Assembly: GCA_964463355.1 (NCBI GenBank)
Contig: CAYXBP010000001.1
Location: forward strand, 62,001 to 126,000
Direction: 5' to 3'
Length of the DNA stretch: 64,000 nucleotides
DNA from: Firm-04 sp964463355
Lineage (GTDB): Bacteria; Bacillota; Clostridia; Oscillospirales; Ruminococcaceae
Shown: one piece after another, positions 16,015-23,554 of the stretch
Numbering within the stretch: the stretch's first letter is position 1
Layout: the number at the start of each line of letters is the position of its first letter
The notes under the pieces: model-generated
Database searches by the model: none
Told to the model about the DNA's origin: nothing
What the model saw: only the letters and a program-made list of their open reading frames with translations
Translations under genes and position numbers: made by a program

Positions 16015-17196
16015 TTATTCGTACAGGGCGGCTGCGGTCAGCAGGCTGTCCTCGGAGAATGCTTTACCCATGAGCTGTACGCCGCCAGCCACAACTACGG
16101 GCAGACCGCTGATAGCGGCGGGGGCAGTGAACAGCGTTTCATCCATGACGGTGTAGGTGTCTACAGCATCAGGCTTGTATGCGGTTTTGGAGCAGGCAGG
16201 CAGCAGCACTGCATCGTACTGTGCAAACAGTGCAGCAAAGGCATCGCAGATCACGCGGCGAATGCGCAATGCTTTATCATAGACGCGCATATAATTCTCG
16301 GTAGAAAGCGCATCAGAGCCATAGAGAATGGCGGTTTTCAACAGCAGTCCGAACGCTTCGGTACGGCTGTTGACATAAAGTTCATCGATATTGGTATAGT
16401 TTGGTGTGCGGTATCCGAACTTTATGCCATCGTAACGAGAAACATTATTGCAAAGTTCAGCGCAAAGCAGTGCGTTCCATGCAGGATTTGCCGCCTTGCA
16501 GATGGTATCTTCAACTGTAGTGATTTCTATGCCATTGGCTTTTAAGGTGTCGCAAACCGCGTTGATTCTTGCTTTTGTGGCATCATCTGCGGCATCTGCC
16601 AAAGATTGCAGCACAGCTACTTTTTTGATGGGTGCAGCAGATGTTTTTACCTGCGCGCATTCCGCATCGGAAAGACTTGTGCCGTCCTTGTCGTCGTGCC
16701 CCACCAGATGCCCCAGCACCTCACGGCAATCTGCCGTAGATTTTGCCATGACACCGACCGTTTCACCAGAACAGACAACGGGAATGGTGCCATATCGGGA
16801 AACAGTGCCGTAGGTAGGCTTCACAAAAACGGTACCTGCCAACGCAGCAGCGCGACGAGGCATACCATTCACATCCAAAGAAACCACTGCTTTGACCTCA
16901 CCAGACTTTGCGACCTCTGCAACGGCAGCGGTCAAGTTGCCTTTTTCATCGGTGCAAGCACCATAGTATGAGGTTTCGCCCAGCAGATCAATGGAGAATT
17001 CTCCGACATTGACCTTGCCGCCGATGGCATAGCCCGCGTTTTCCAATCTTGCAATAATATCTGCATCAAACAGCCCCTGATAGCCGTCAAGCATTTTCGA
17101 ACCTGCGGAGGTGGGCACAGTTTTGGTCAGAATCATATCATCCAGCGCAACCGTATTTGTCGAGGCTACGTCTTTTTCCGTAATATACAGCTTCAT
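16015..17196 (-). CDS. gatA: GatA homologue without the amidase catalytic triad
   Basis: GatA normally hydrolyses glutamine and channels ammonia to GatB, using a Ser-cisSer-Lys triad. This 393-residue protein sits between gatC and gatB and aligns with GatA over its length, but is about 90 residues short. The IKDNI motif with the catalytic Lys reads LDDMI (Asp at residue 19); the GGSSGGSA loop is replaced by GNLTAAVA; SDTGGSIRQPA is replaced by SLDVNGMPRRA. The non-catalytic VKPTYGTVSRYG strand, the SRYDGIKFGYRT segment and the helical C-terminus are retained. The first 60 residues of ordinary GatA are missing. The frame is open throughout with ordinary codon use, so this looks like a maintained protein, not a decaying pseudogene. 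Glutaminase activity is not expected. Confidence 0.85.
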   Translation of the reverse strand: MKLYITEKDVASTNTVALDDMILTKTVPTSAGSKMLDGYQGLFDADIIARLENAGYAIGGKVNVGEFSIDLLGETSYYGACTDEKGNLTAAVAEVAKSGEVKAVVSLDVNGMPRRAAALAGTVFVKPTYGTVSRYGTIPVVCSGETVGVMAKSTADCREVLGHLVGHDDKDGTSLSDAECAQVKTSAAPIKKVAVLQSLADAADDATKARINAVCDTLKANGIEITTVEDTICKAANPAWNALLCAELCNNVSRYDGIKFGYRTPNYTNIDELYVNSRTEAFGLLLKTAILYGSDALSTENYMRVYDKALRIRRVICDAFAALFAQYDAVLLPACSKTAYKPDAVDTYTVMDETLFTAPAAISGLPVVVAGGVQLMGKAFSEDSLLTAAALYE

Positions 17197-17214
17197 GATT
17201 GTACTCCTTTCGCT

Positions 17215-17496
17215 TCACTCGATCAAACGAGGCACTTGCCAGTAGCCATCATAGGTTTCGGGGGCACTTTCCTGCAATGCATCACGGGCAAACAGCTTGA
17301 TCTCGCGATCCTCTCTTACAACAGTCAGAATCGGCATAACATGAACCATGCGCTCGATATTTTCGGTGTCGATTTGATTCAGGCATGAGAAGTAATCTGC
17401 CTGCTGATTGAAAAACGCCGTTACGATTGACTTCTCAGCATTTGTCAAGCAGAGCTGGTTGAGCTTTTCGAGTTTTTGCAAAGTTTCTGTGTTCAT
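17215..17496 (-). CDS. gatC: Aspartyl/glutamyl-tRNA amidotransferase subunit C
   Basis: GatC is the small linker subunit that wraps between GatA and GatB. This 93-residue protein has the family pattern: helical N-terminal half with LEKLNQLCLT, then the diagnostic ERMVHVMPILTVVREDR and the C-terminal PETYDGYWQVPRLIE. The ATG at 17496 has AAAGGAG 8 bases upstream; the in-frame extension to 17598 covers the leader and is not coding. It is first in the gatCAB transcript. Confidence 0.92.
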   Translation of the reverse strand: MNTETLQKLEKLNQLCLTNAEKSIVTAFFNQQADYFSCLNQIDTENIERMVHVMPILTVVREDREIKLFARDALQESAPETYDGYWQVPRLIE

Positions 17497-17540
17497 GATG
17501 ATCGCTCCTTTATTGTATCGAAATGAACCGTGGCAGAGGG

Positions 17541-17580
17541 AAAAGCGAAAACGGCCTTTCGTAGCAAAGACGAAAGACCG
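17541..17580 (-). promoter_or_regulatory. Terminator-like hairpin in the gatC leader (possible attenuator)
   Basis: On the minus strand CGGTCTTTCG pairs with CGAAAGGCCG (one G-T wobble) over a 9-nt loop and is followed by TTTTCGCTTTT. It lies between the promoter and gatC, about 45 bases before the start codon. I see no T-box motif, so the controlling signal is unknown. Confidence 0.5.
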
Positions 17581-17629
17581 ACCGTACGTTATCCGCAAGG
17601 GATCGCTTTCAATCGACTACGATGGAGGT

Positions 17630-17658
17630 ATTATATCACATTTTACGATTCCTGTCAA
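17630..17658 (-). promoter_or_regulatory. Consensus sigma-A promoter for gatCAB
   Basis: On the minus strand TTGACA, 17 bp, TATAAT: a full consensus match. It gives a leader of about 130 nt before gatC. Confidence 0.9.
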
Positions 17659-17693
17659 TCAGCGTGGCAAATTTTTTTTCGAATTGTCGGCAA

Positions 17694-17737
17694 TGTTCCA
17701 TGGAACACAAAACTGGTATTGAACATCACAAATGTTC
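17694..17737. promoter_or_regulatory. Pair of GTTCC/GAACA dyads between divergent promoters
   Basis: TGTTCCATGGAACA (17694-17707) is a perfect 14-bp palindrome, and GAACAT/ATGTTC (17721-17737, 5-bp gap) is a second dyad built from the same half-site. They lie between the gatC and rsmE promoters and just upstream of the rsmE -35 box. Possible operator; no regulator is identified. Confidence 0.4.
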
Positions 17738-17752
17738 CGTTTTGCGGTACTA

Positions 17753-17781
17753 TTGCATTTTGACGAAAAATGTGGTATACT
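17753..17781 (+). promoter_or_regulatory. Sigma-A promoter for the rsmE operon
   Basis: TTGCAT, 17 bp, TATACT, 43 bases before the rsmE ATG. The 17497-17824 gap is a divergent promoter region with no gene. Confidence 0.75.
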
Positions 17782-17824
17782 GTTCAGCAGGATATCATAA
17801 GAATGCAGAAAGGAACGTGCATAT

Positions 17825-18544
17825 ATGCCGCGCTTTTTTGACGATACATTTAGCCCTGCTCATCCATATCTTACGGGAGAAGCGGCAAGGCATATCGGGC
17901 TTTCTTTGCGGATGCGTGTGGGAGAATCTGTGACGGTTTGCGCAAACGCCACCGACTACCAGTGTGCGCTTGCGCGCATTACTCCCGAAACCATAGAATT
18001 GCGCATTCTGTCACAAGCACCCTGTGCCGCAGAACCCACTGTGCGTGCAGTGCTGTATCAGGCATTGCCAAAGGCGGATAAACTCGAACAGATTGTGCAG
18101 AAAGCCGTGGAACTGGGTGTTTCCGAGATCGTGCCTGTGCTAACCAAACGATGCATAACACGACTGACCGCAAAAGAATTTGAAAAAAAACGCAGCCGCT
18201 ATGAAAAAATCGCGCAGGCAGCTGCCATGCAAAGTGGCAGGGGCGTGATCCCTCGCATCGAGGCATTGTGTACATTGGAACAGGCTGCAAAGCAAATGCA
18301 GCAATACGATGTAGCAGTGGTGCTGTATGAAGCGGAGGGCGGTGTGCGTTTTTCGCAAATAAAGGCAGATGCCAGACAGTACGCAGTGATGATCGGCAGC
18401 GAGGGCGGATTTGACCCCCAGGAGATTGCGCTGCTGCAACAATATGATGTGACTCCCGTATGGTTGGGTAGGCGCATTTTGCGCTGCGAAACAGCACCTG
18501 TAGCAGCACTTGCCGTGTTGATGCATTTGACGGGTAATTTATAA
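17825..18544 (+). CDS. rsmE: 16S rRNA (uracil-1498-N3)-methyltransferase
   Basis: RsmE is a SPOUT-class enzyme that methylates U1498 in the decoding region of 16S rRNA using S-adenosylmethionine. The 239 residues comprise an N-terminal PUA-like domain (about 1-70, MPRFF and HIGLSLRMRVGESV) and a C-terminal trefoil-knot domain. The knot signature is complete: IGSEGGFDPQEI and LGRRILRCETAPVAAL. The KADKLEQIVQKAVELGV and SGRGVIPRI segments are also standard. First gene of a five-gene run with very tight spacing through to the expansin gene. Confidence 0.96.
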   Translation: MPRFFDDTFSPAHPYLTGEAARHIGLSLRMRVGESVTVCANATDYQCALARITPETIELRILSQAPCAAEPTVRAVLYQALPKADKLEQIVQKAVELGVSEIVPVLTKRCITRLTAKEFEKKRSRYEKIAQAAAMQSGRGVIPRIEALCTLEQAAKQMQQYDVAVVLYEAEGGVRFSQIKADARQYAVMIGSEGGFDPQEIALLQQYDVTPVWLGRRILRCETAPVAALAVLMHLTGNL

Positions 18545-18577
18545 TACTGCCGAATCTGTTGCGAAAGGATTTTTGTG

Positions 18578-19288
18578 ATGACCTATGTGATGAGCGATCT
18601 GCATGGCTGTTATCAGCAGTTTTTGCAGATGTGCCGAGAAATCGATCTACAAGAGGCAGATGATCTGTTTATTCTGGGGGATATGGTCGATCGTGGTGCA
18701 GAGCCGATTCCATTGCTGCTGGATTGCATGGAGCGCAGCAATGTATATCCGTTGATGGGCAACCATGAGGCGTTGTTCTTGCGCTGTGCGGAGCAGATCT
18801 CGCCACAAGCGACTGCCGGGAATTTCTATCAACAGTATTTTCCCTTTATTCATGAGATTTGTACTCCGTGGTTGCAAAACGGCGGCGAGGTAACATTAAA
18901 CCAGTTTTTGAATTTGACACCTGCAAAGCGGCAGTTGATTCTTGCATATCTCTCGGAGTTTTCGCTGTATGAGAAATGTGTTGTGGGTGGTGTGCCATAT
19001 CTGTTAACCCATAGCGGCATACGCGATTATCGCAAAGGCAAGCCGCTGAAGGACTATGCGCCCGATGATTTTCTACAGGCACGTCCAGATGCCGATACGA
19101 TTTATGCGGGAGATGCGGTGATGGTGTTCGGGCATACGCCAACGGTTTCGTATCTGCCTAATGCGCCAAAAGCTGAGGTGCTTTTTACAGAAAGCTATAT
19201 CAATATTGATTGCGGCGCGGTTTTTGCTGAGGCAGGCGGTAGGTTGGCCTGTTTGCGTCTGGATGACAGGAAGGTGTTCTATGTATGA
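18578..19288 (+). CDS. PPP-family Ser/Thr phosphatase-like metallophosphoesterase
   Basis: A 236-residue cytosolic calcineurin-like enzyme with the ordered metal-binding motifs SDLHG, GDMVDRG and GNHE, then LLTHSGI and VFGHTPT near the C-terminus. This order is shared by bacterial PrpA/PrpE and ApaH-type enzymes, so the substrate may be phosphoprotein or dinucleoside tetraphosphate. ATG 18578 is chosen over the adjacent GTG because AAAGGA lies at a normal distance. Its stop codon overlaps the ATG of mnmM by 4 bases. Confidence 0.88.
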   Translation: MTYVMSDLHGCYQQFLQMCREIDLQEADDLFILGDMVDRGAEPIPLLLDCMERSNVYPLMGNHEALFLRCAEQISPQATAGNFYQQYFPFIHEICTPWLQNGGEVTLNQFLNLTPAKRQLILAYLSEFSLYEKCVVGGVPYLLTHSGIRDYRKGKPLKDYAPDDFLQARPDADTIYAGDAVMVFGHTPTVSYLPNAPKAEVLFTESYINIDCGAVFAEAGGRLACLRLDDRKVFYV

Positions 19289-19887
19289 GTGAAGAAGTAA
19301 AGGCAAAACGGCAGCTGGGCGCATTGGAGATCACCCACCGTGTGCTGCATGCACATATTCAGCCAGGGGATTTCTGCATTGATGCCACCGCAGGCAGAGG
19401 TTTTGATACGGCATTGCTGTGTGAATTGACGGGGGAAAGCGGTACAGTGCTTGCTTTTGATATCCAGCCCGATGCCATTGCAAGCACTAAGGCGTTGCTC
19501 AACGAAAAAGGATATCATGCTGAACTGTATCTGGATTCTCATGCAAATATGCGGCAGTATGCTGCTGATGGTACGGTTTCTGCCATTGTATTCAATTTTG
19601 GCTGGCTGCCAAAGGGCAGCCACGCAATCTTTACTCATGCCGATTCCAGTATTGCTGCACTGAATGCTGCACTTGCGTTGTTGAAGGTGGGTGGATTGCT
19701 CTCGCTTTGCATTTATTACGGTGGTGCAAATGGATATACCGAGCGCGATGCATTGCTTGCATATATCGCATCGTTGCATAGTCGCTATTACACCGTGGTG
19801 CAGTGTCAGTTTCCCAATCGCACAGGGGATCCGCCCTTTGCAGTGTTCATTACAAAAGATGCACAGCCCCCTCAGGAGGTGGAATGA
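19285..19887 (+). CDS. mnmM: tRNA U34 methyltransferase MnmM (YtqB family)
   Basis: Class I SAM-dependent methyltransferase of the YtqB/rRNA-methylase-like family. In Bacillus, MnmM methylates the 5-aminomethyl-2-thiouridine at the wobble position of tRNA. The 200 residues show the SAM loop DATAGRGFDTALL, the acidic residue ending FDIQPDAI, the family FNFGWLPKGSH segment and YYGGANGYTERDAL near the active site. The start overlaps the preceding phosphatase stop codon as ATGA, indicating coupled translation. Assignment to MnmM rests on family resemblance. Confidence 0.82.
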   Translation: MSEEVKAKRQLGALEITHRVLHAHIQPGDFCIDATAGRGFDTALLCELTGESGTVLAFDIQPDAIASTKALLNEKGYHAELYLDSHANMRQYAADGTVSAIVFNFGWLPKGSHAIFTHADSSIAALNAALALLKVGGLLSLCIYYGGANGYTERDALLAYIASLHSRYYTVVQCQFPNRTGDPPFAVFITKDAQPPQEVE

Positions 19888-19893
19888 TAACAT

Positions 19894-20202
19894 ATGCAAA
19901 ACGAAAACGCAGAGTTCCTTACAGTGATACTCAAATACGGTCTGATTGTGATGCTGATCATGGCGATCATCTTTGCCCTTGCCGTGCTGACACCGTGGAT
20001 GGCAAAGCAGGTGGACAAGATTCTTGCAAGCATGAAGAAAAAAGAAAAAACTGCGCAGGAGGTGGTTGATCCCCGATGTGCGCAGGTAAAGAGCCTCTAT
20101 GATGCGCAGACAGATCCTGCGGCAGATACGTTGCCAGAAACGCAAGTGTCCCCTGAGGGGGAAACTGAAACAGATACCAGCAATACGAAAGAGAAGGTGT
20201 GA
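19894..20202 (+). CDS. Small single-span membrane protein, unknown function
   Basis: 102 residues: a short polar N-terminus, one transmembrane helix (about residues 9-36, YGLIVMLIMAIIFALAVL), a Lys-rich juxtamembrane helix (ASMKKKEKTAQ) and an acidic, low-complexity C-terminal tail. It begins 6 bases after mnmM and ends 2 bases before the expansin gene, so it is surely translated as part of the operon. The topology would put the tail in the cytosol. I do not recognise a family. Confidence 0.65.
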   Translation: MQNENAEFLTVILKYGLIVMLIMAIIFALAVLTPWMAKQVDKILASMKKKEKTAQEVVDPRCAQVKSLYDAQTDPAADTLPETQVSPEGETETDTSNTKEKV

Positions 20203-20204
20203 GA

Positions 20205-21080
20205 ATGCGTTCTTTTGCAACAAATGCACGCAGGATTGGTGGCAGATTGTGTATCGCCGCATTGTTGAGCATGATGTTGCTGGTGCCTACGGCATCGGCT
20301 GCTACATATGATATGGATGGCGATGACAACATCACAGCTTTTGATTTAGTGCTGAAAAAGCGAGAAGCACTGGCAGACCCCAACAGCAGTGCCTTGATCG
20401 AATACATGATGATTGATAGCCACCTGATGGGCTATACCACCATCGGGCGAAATGATGACCAGCAGACCAGTTGGTTGTTGGAACCGATGGGTACGGTGCA
20501 TACGGGTAAGGCATCCTACTATGACGGCGGTATCGAGAGCGGTAATGCTGCGCTGGCACCAGTGCCCGATGGTATCTATGTGACAGCCATTAACGGCACC
20601 GATTATCGTGGTTCGATGCTGGCGGGTGCATATCTGGAAGTGGTTGGCAGCAGTGGAAAATCCGTAAATGTGTATGTCACAGACCGTTCGGGGCAGAGCG
20701 AAGGCGATCTGGACTTAAATACTGCTGCCTTTGAACAGATTGCATCGTTGGATGCAGGCAGAACTGACATCACTTGGACGATTGTTCCATACCCCACCGA
20801 AGAGGGGATGCATTATAAGTTTTCTTCTGATAGCTCTTCCTCATGGTTTTCTCTGCAAATTCGCTATCATGTGTACCCTATCTACAGTCTTGCGGTGCTG
20901 CAATCGGATGGCACCTATAAAACGCTGAATCGTCGCAGTGATAATTATTTTACCTGTTCGGGTGTGGGCAATGGCCCATTTACCTTCCGCATTACCGATA
21001 TCTATGGACAGGTGGTGGAGGAAACTGTGCCGCTTTCTCCGAATGAAATCTATATCGGGCAGAAAAATTTCCCCGAATGA
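20205..21080 (+). CDS. Secreted bacterial expansin (YoaJ/EXLX1 type) with a single dockerin-like repeat
   Basis: Expansins loosen cellulose networks without hydrolysing them. After a signal peptide (residues about 1-32, ending ASAA) comes one calcium-loop repeat, DMDGDDNITAFDLVLKKRE, the half-unit of a type I dockerin. The rest is an expansin pair of domains: D1 beta-barrel (GKASYYDGG, PDGIYVTAING, YLEVVGSSGKSVNVYVTDRSG, where the Asp after YVT matches the essential Asp of EXLX1) and D2 (WFSLQIRYHVYPIYSL), ending NFPE as in YoaJ. Genuine dockerins have two repeats, so cohesin binding is uncertain. ATG 20205 follows GAAGGTG. Its place at the end of a tRNA/rRNA-modification operon is unusual. 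Confidence 0.85.
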   Translation: MRSFATNARRIGGRLCIAALLSMMLLVPTASAATYDMDGDDNITAFDLVLKKREALADPNSSALIEYMMIDSHLMGYTTIGRNDDQQTSWLLEPMGTVHTGKASYYDGGIESGNAALAPVPDGIYVTAINGTDYRGSMLAGAYLEVVGSSGKSVNVYVTDRSGQSEGDLDLNTAAFEQIASLDAGRTDITWTIVPYPTEEGMHYKFSSDSSSSWFSLQIRYHVYPIYSLAVLQSDGTYKTLNRRSDNYFTCSGVGNGPFTFRITDIYGQVVEETVPLSPNEIYIGQKNFPE

Positions 21081-21097
21081 TCATTGTGTGAAAAGCA

Positions 21098-21754
21098 TCA
21101 GGCACGCTTTGCACGATGTAAACTTCGATCATGCCATAGCTTGCGAAAGGGTGAGCGTACCTGTACGGCGCGCAAAGCCCTTTCGATTTTTTTGCCGTTG
21201 CAGTGCCCTTTTGGCAGATTTTGCAGTGCAGCATCCAGTTCTGGCAGTGTCAACCCAGCCTTGGTTTTCAACACCACTTTGGAATTTGCAAATACCACAT
21301 AGCCGCGCACGGGCACATCGTTAAGGCCTGCCTTGCGCAGATGATGCTCCACATTGCGGATGTGCGTTGCGTTTTGCTTTTGCGGATGATGCAGTTTGTG
21401 AGTTTTGCCTCCGATTTGTTGGATGAGGTATTCGCCGTTGCCGCTAACTGTGCCACCGATGTTTTTTGTTTCCACCACGATCACACCAAAGCTGCCGCAA
21501 AGCAAGTGGTCGATTTCGGTGCAGCCTTCATACAGTGGTAAATATAAGTTGTTGATGAGCGTCGCCTTGCGTTTTACGGCAAATCGGCGCAGCACCCTTG
21601 CGACTTTACGTTCACCTGCAATGCCGTGCTGCTTTTTTCTGCGATTTTGCAACCACAGTAGTGTGAAAACCAGTAGAAACAATATAAAAATGCCGCAAAT
21701 CGTGATGAACCAAAACCAGAAGTGTTCCAAAATGATGATGGAAAAAGATGCCAT
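21098..21754 (-). CDS. Membrane-anchored NERD-domain protein
   Basis: 218 residues. An N-terminal transmembrane helix (about 9-33, FWFWFITICGIFILFLLV) is followed by a basic stretch and a NERD (nuclease-related) domain. NERD core features are GIAGERKVARVL, YEGCTEIDHLLCGSFGVIVVETKNIGG with the predicted nuclease-like Glu/Asp/Glu-Thr-Lys residues, and GYVVFANSKV. The C-terminus is strongly basic (KLWHDRSLHRAKRA). NERD proteins are thought to act on DNA, but activity has rarely been shown. The ATG at 21754 is preferred over a TTG three codons earlier. The gene converges on the expansin gene with only 17 bases between stop codons. Confidence 0.8.
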   Translation of the reverse strand: MASFSIIILEHFWFWFITICGIFILFLLVFTLLWLQNRRKKQHGIAGERKVARVLRRFAVKRKATLINNLYLPLYEGCTEIDHLLCGSFGVIVVETKNIGGTVSGNGEYLIQQIGGKTHKLHHPQKQNATHIRNVEHHLRKAGLNDVPVRGYVVFANSKVVLKTKAGLTLPELDAALQNLPKGHCNGKKIERALRAVQVRSPFRKLWHDRSLHRAKRA

Positions 21755-21872
21755 AGAAACCAAACCTTTCTTTTTGTTCTGGCGAAGTGCCGTGGTATAT
21801 TTTTTGTGGTGCAGTGTATACTATCCATACCGCAGTGAATGCGGCAAAAACCACAAAGCGAGGGAATCTTAT

Positions 21873-22082
21873 ATGTGGGATAAGCTAGCGTTGATCTTGC
21901 TGGTTATTGGTGGGATCAACTGGGGGCTTGTGGGTATTTTCGAGCTGGATTTGGTGGCATTTCTCTTTGGCGGTGCCGCCTCAATCGTCAGTCGAGTGAT
22001 CTATATTCTGGTTGCACTTTCTGCGGTATGGTGTGTCACCTTCCTGTTCAGAAGCCGTAGTCTGATGCACTCCGAAGCCTGA
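21873..22082 (+). CDS. DUF378 (YuzA-like) small membrane protein
   Basis: 69 residues with two transmembrane helices. The conserved DUF378 N-terminus KLALILLVIGGINWGLVGIF is present, followed by a Gly/Ala turn and a second helix VIYILVALSAVWCV. These proteins are widespread in Firmicutes with no known function. Divergent from the NERD gene. Confidence 0.85.
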   Translation: MWDKLALILLVIGGINWGLVGIFELDLVAFLFGGAASIVSRVIYILVALSAVWCVTFLFRSRSLMHSEA

Positions 22083-22217
22083 AGAAGCCCCACGATATCG
22101 TCTGTTGGTCTGTGCCGATTTTTGTATCAGCATAGGCCTTCGGGCGATTTCTTTTTTGCGTTATGCCCAAAAATTTTGGCTGTATTCGTGCAGAATGCCC
22201 AAAAAAGTGCGTGGCAC

Positions 22218-22246
22218 TTGCCTTTTCCATGAAAATATGGTATAAT
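22218..22246 (+). promoter_or_regulatory. Sigma-A promoter for the aldose epimerase gene
   Basis: TTGCCT, 17 bp, TATAAT, 40 bases before the ATG, which has AAGGAGG at 22273-22279. Confidence 0.8.
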
Positions 22247-22286
22247 GTAGCAATGCATGGAATTGCATCAGTAAGGAGGCTAATTC

Positions 22287-23291
22287 ATGAATACTACAGA
22301 GCAGGTCATTCTGAATGGAACACCGTGTATTAAGCTGACAGCCGGAAAATATGAAGCCTATGTTGCATATGAGCTTGGCTCCAATGTCATTCGTCTGCGG
22401 GATATTGAAAACGGTATTGAGGTTTTTCGATGGAATGAGGAAAACACTGCTGAATCGTTGCTGCAATCTGCCGAAGTGTGGGGGCTGCCTACTTTGTACC
22501 TGCCAAACCGCTTTGCAGATGGTGTGCTGAAAACTTCCGATGGAGTATATCAGCTGCCTGTCAATGAGGCTGCACCGTATCATAATCATATTCACGGCTT
22601 TTTGCACAAGCGCGCACATACTGTGGTGCTGCAACACGCCGATGAAAACTGTGCGGTGGTCAAAACGCAGTATCGCTATGATGAAAATGATCCATTTTTT
22701 GTGCATATGCCCCTGCGCTTCCTCGCAGAGTTGACCTTTACTCTCAGCGAGTGCGGTCTGGAGCATCATATCGCCATCACCAATCTGTCTGAGAAAATGC
22801 TGCCCATCTCTGTGGCAACACATACAACCATTCAGGCACCTTTTCTGGATGGTGCAAAAGCAGAGGATATGCGGCTGACTGTGCCGATTGGCAAGCGTTG
22901 TGAGTTAAATGATCGATGCCTGCCAACGGAGCGTTTGCTGGAACCGAAGCTGTCGGATCTGGAATATAAAAACGGTACGAAGTGCCCCGTGCTGCAAAAT
23001 ATCAGCAACGATATGTATCAAGCGGAAACAGGTCTGCTGGATGAGCAGAGCTTTTATGGTTGTGTGGTGGAAGATCAGGCGAGCGGAAAGAAAATCTGCT
23101 ACCAGGTTAGTGAACAGTACAAGTTCTGGATTATCTGGAATGATCAGGGCTTTAACGGTTATTTTTGTCCTGAGCCGATGACCGCCATGATCGATGCGCC
23201 GAACTTGAATTTGCCAGCAGATGTTACAGGCTATCTGGAATTGCGCCCTCATGGTACTTTTGAGGCAAATCAGCGGTTTTTCACTGAGTAA
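22287..23291 (+). CDS. Aldose 1-epimerase family protein
   Basis: 334 residues of galactose-mutarotase-like beta-sandwich. Aldose epimerases interconvert alpha and beta anomers of sugars through a His/Glu pair. The NHIHGFLHKRAH segment holds the conserved substrate-binding histidines and HTTIQAPF the second His region; the C-terminal Glu may be the one in YLELRPHGTFEA. The start GKYEAYVAYELGSNVIRL is typical of the subgroup that acts on sugars or sugar phosphates of uncertain identity. Monocistronic: own promoter upstream and terminator at 23311. Confidence 0.85.
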   Translation: MNTTEQVILNGTPCIKLTAGKYEAYVAYELGSNVIRLRDIENGIEVFRWNEENTAESLLQSAEVWGLPTLYLPNRFADGVLKTSDGVYQLPVNEAAPYHNHIHGFLHKRAHTVVLQHADENCAVVKTQYRYDENDPFFVHMPLRFLAELTFTLSECGLEHHIAITNLSEKMLPISVATHTTIQAPFLDGAKAEDMRLTVPIGKRCELNDRCLPTERLLEPKLSDLEYKNGTKCPVLQNISNDMYQAETGLLDEQSFYGCVVEDQASGKKICYQVSEQYKFWIIWNDQGFNGYFCPEPMTAMIDAPNLNLPADVTGYLELRPHGTFEANQRFFTE

Positions 23292-23310
23292 AGAATTGGA
23301 TATGAAAAGC

Positions 23311-23347
23311 AAACGGTTGTCAACAAGAATGGTTGGCAGCCGTTTTT
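23311..23347 (+). terminator. Intrinsic terminator after the aldose epimerase gene
   Basis: AAACGGTTGTCAAC pairs with GTTGGCAGCCGTTT (two G-T wobbles) and is followed by a short T run. Confidence 0.75.
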
Positions 23348-23465
23348 GCGTGCCATAAGATCATAGAACATCGCTTCCCGAAGGGCTTGGAGTATTGTTG
23401 CGCTTTGCAGAGTGCAAAGCTTTTTTCATCATACCATAATTGCACATATTCGTCAAGGGAGAGTG

Positions 23466-23495
23466 GTTCTATTTTATTGCAGACAGGCATACACT
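23466..23495 (+). promoter_or_regulatory. Sigma-E-like sporulation promoter for sipL-spoIVA
   Basis: GTTCTATT, 14 bp, CATACACT. The -10 fits the mother-cell sigma-E consensus CATACANT exactly and the -35 matches GTCATATT at 6 of 8 positions. It lies 60 bases before sipL, a gene under sigma-E control in characterised spore-formers. Confidence 0.6.
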
Positions 23496-23554
23496 GTATC
23501 ATGCGCGGCAGTGCAAACCGAAAAAAATACTGCTGTGTCCTGGAGGCGAATGAT

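Noticed and set aside
17497..17630. T-box riboswitch in the gatC leader
   Set aside because: The conserved T-box sequence AGGGTGGNACCGCG is absent; only a terminator-like hairpin is visible.
17694..17737. LexA-type SOS box
   Set aside because: The Gram-positive LexA box is GAAC-N4-GTTC; here the orders are GTTC-N4-GAAC and GAAC-N9-GTTC, so spacing or polarity is wrong.
19279..20262. Minus-strand frame of 327 codons
   Set aside because: Covers mnmM and the small membrane gene in antisense; Cys/His-rich and without a family match.
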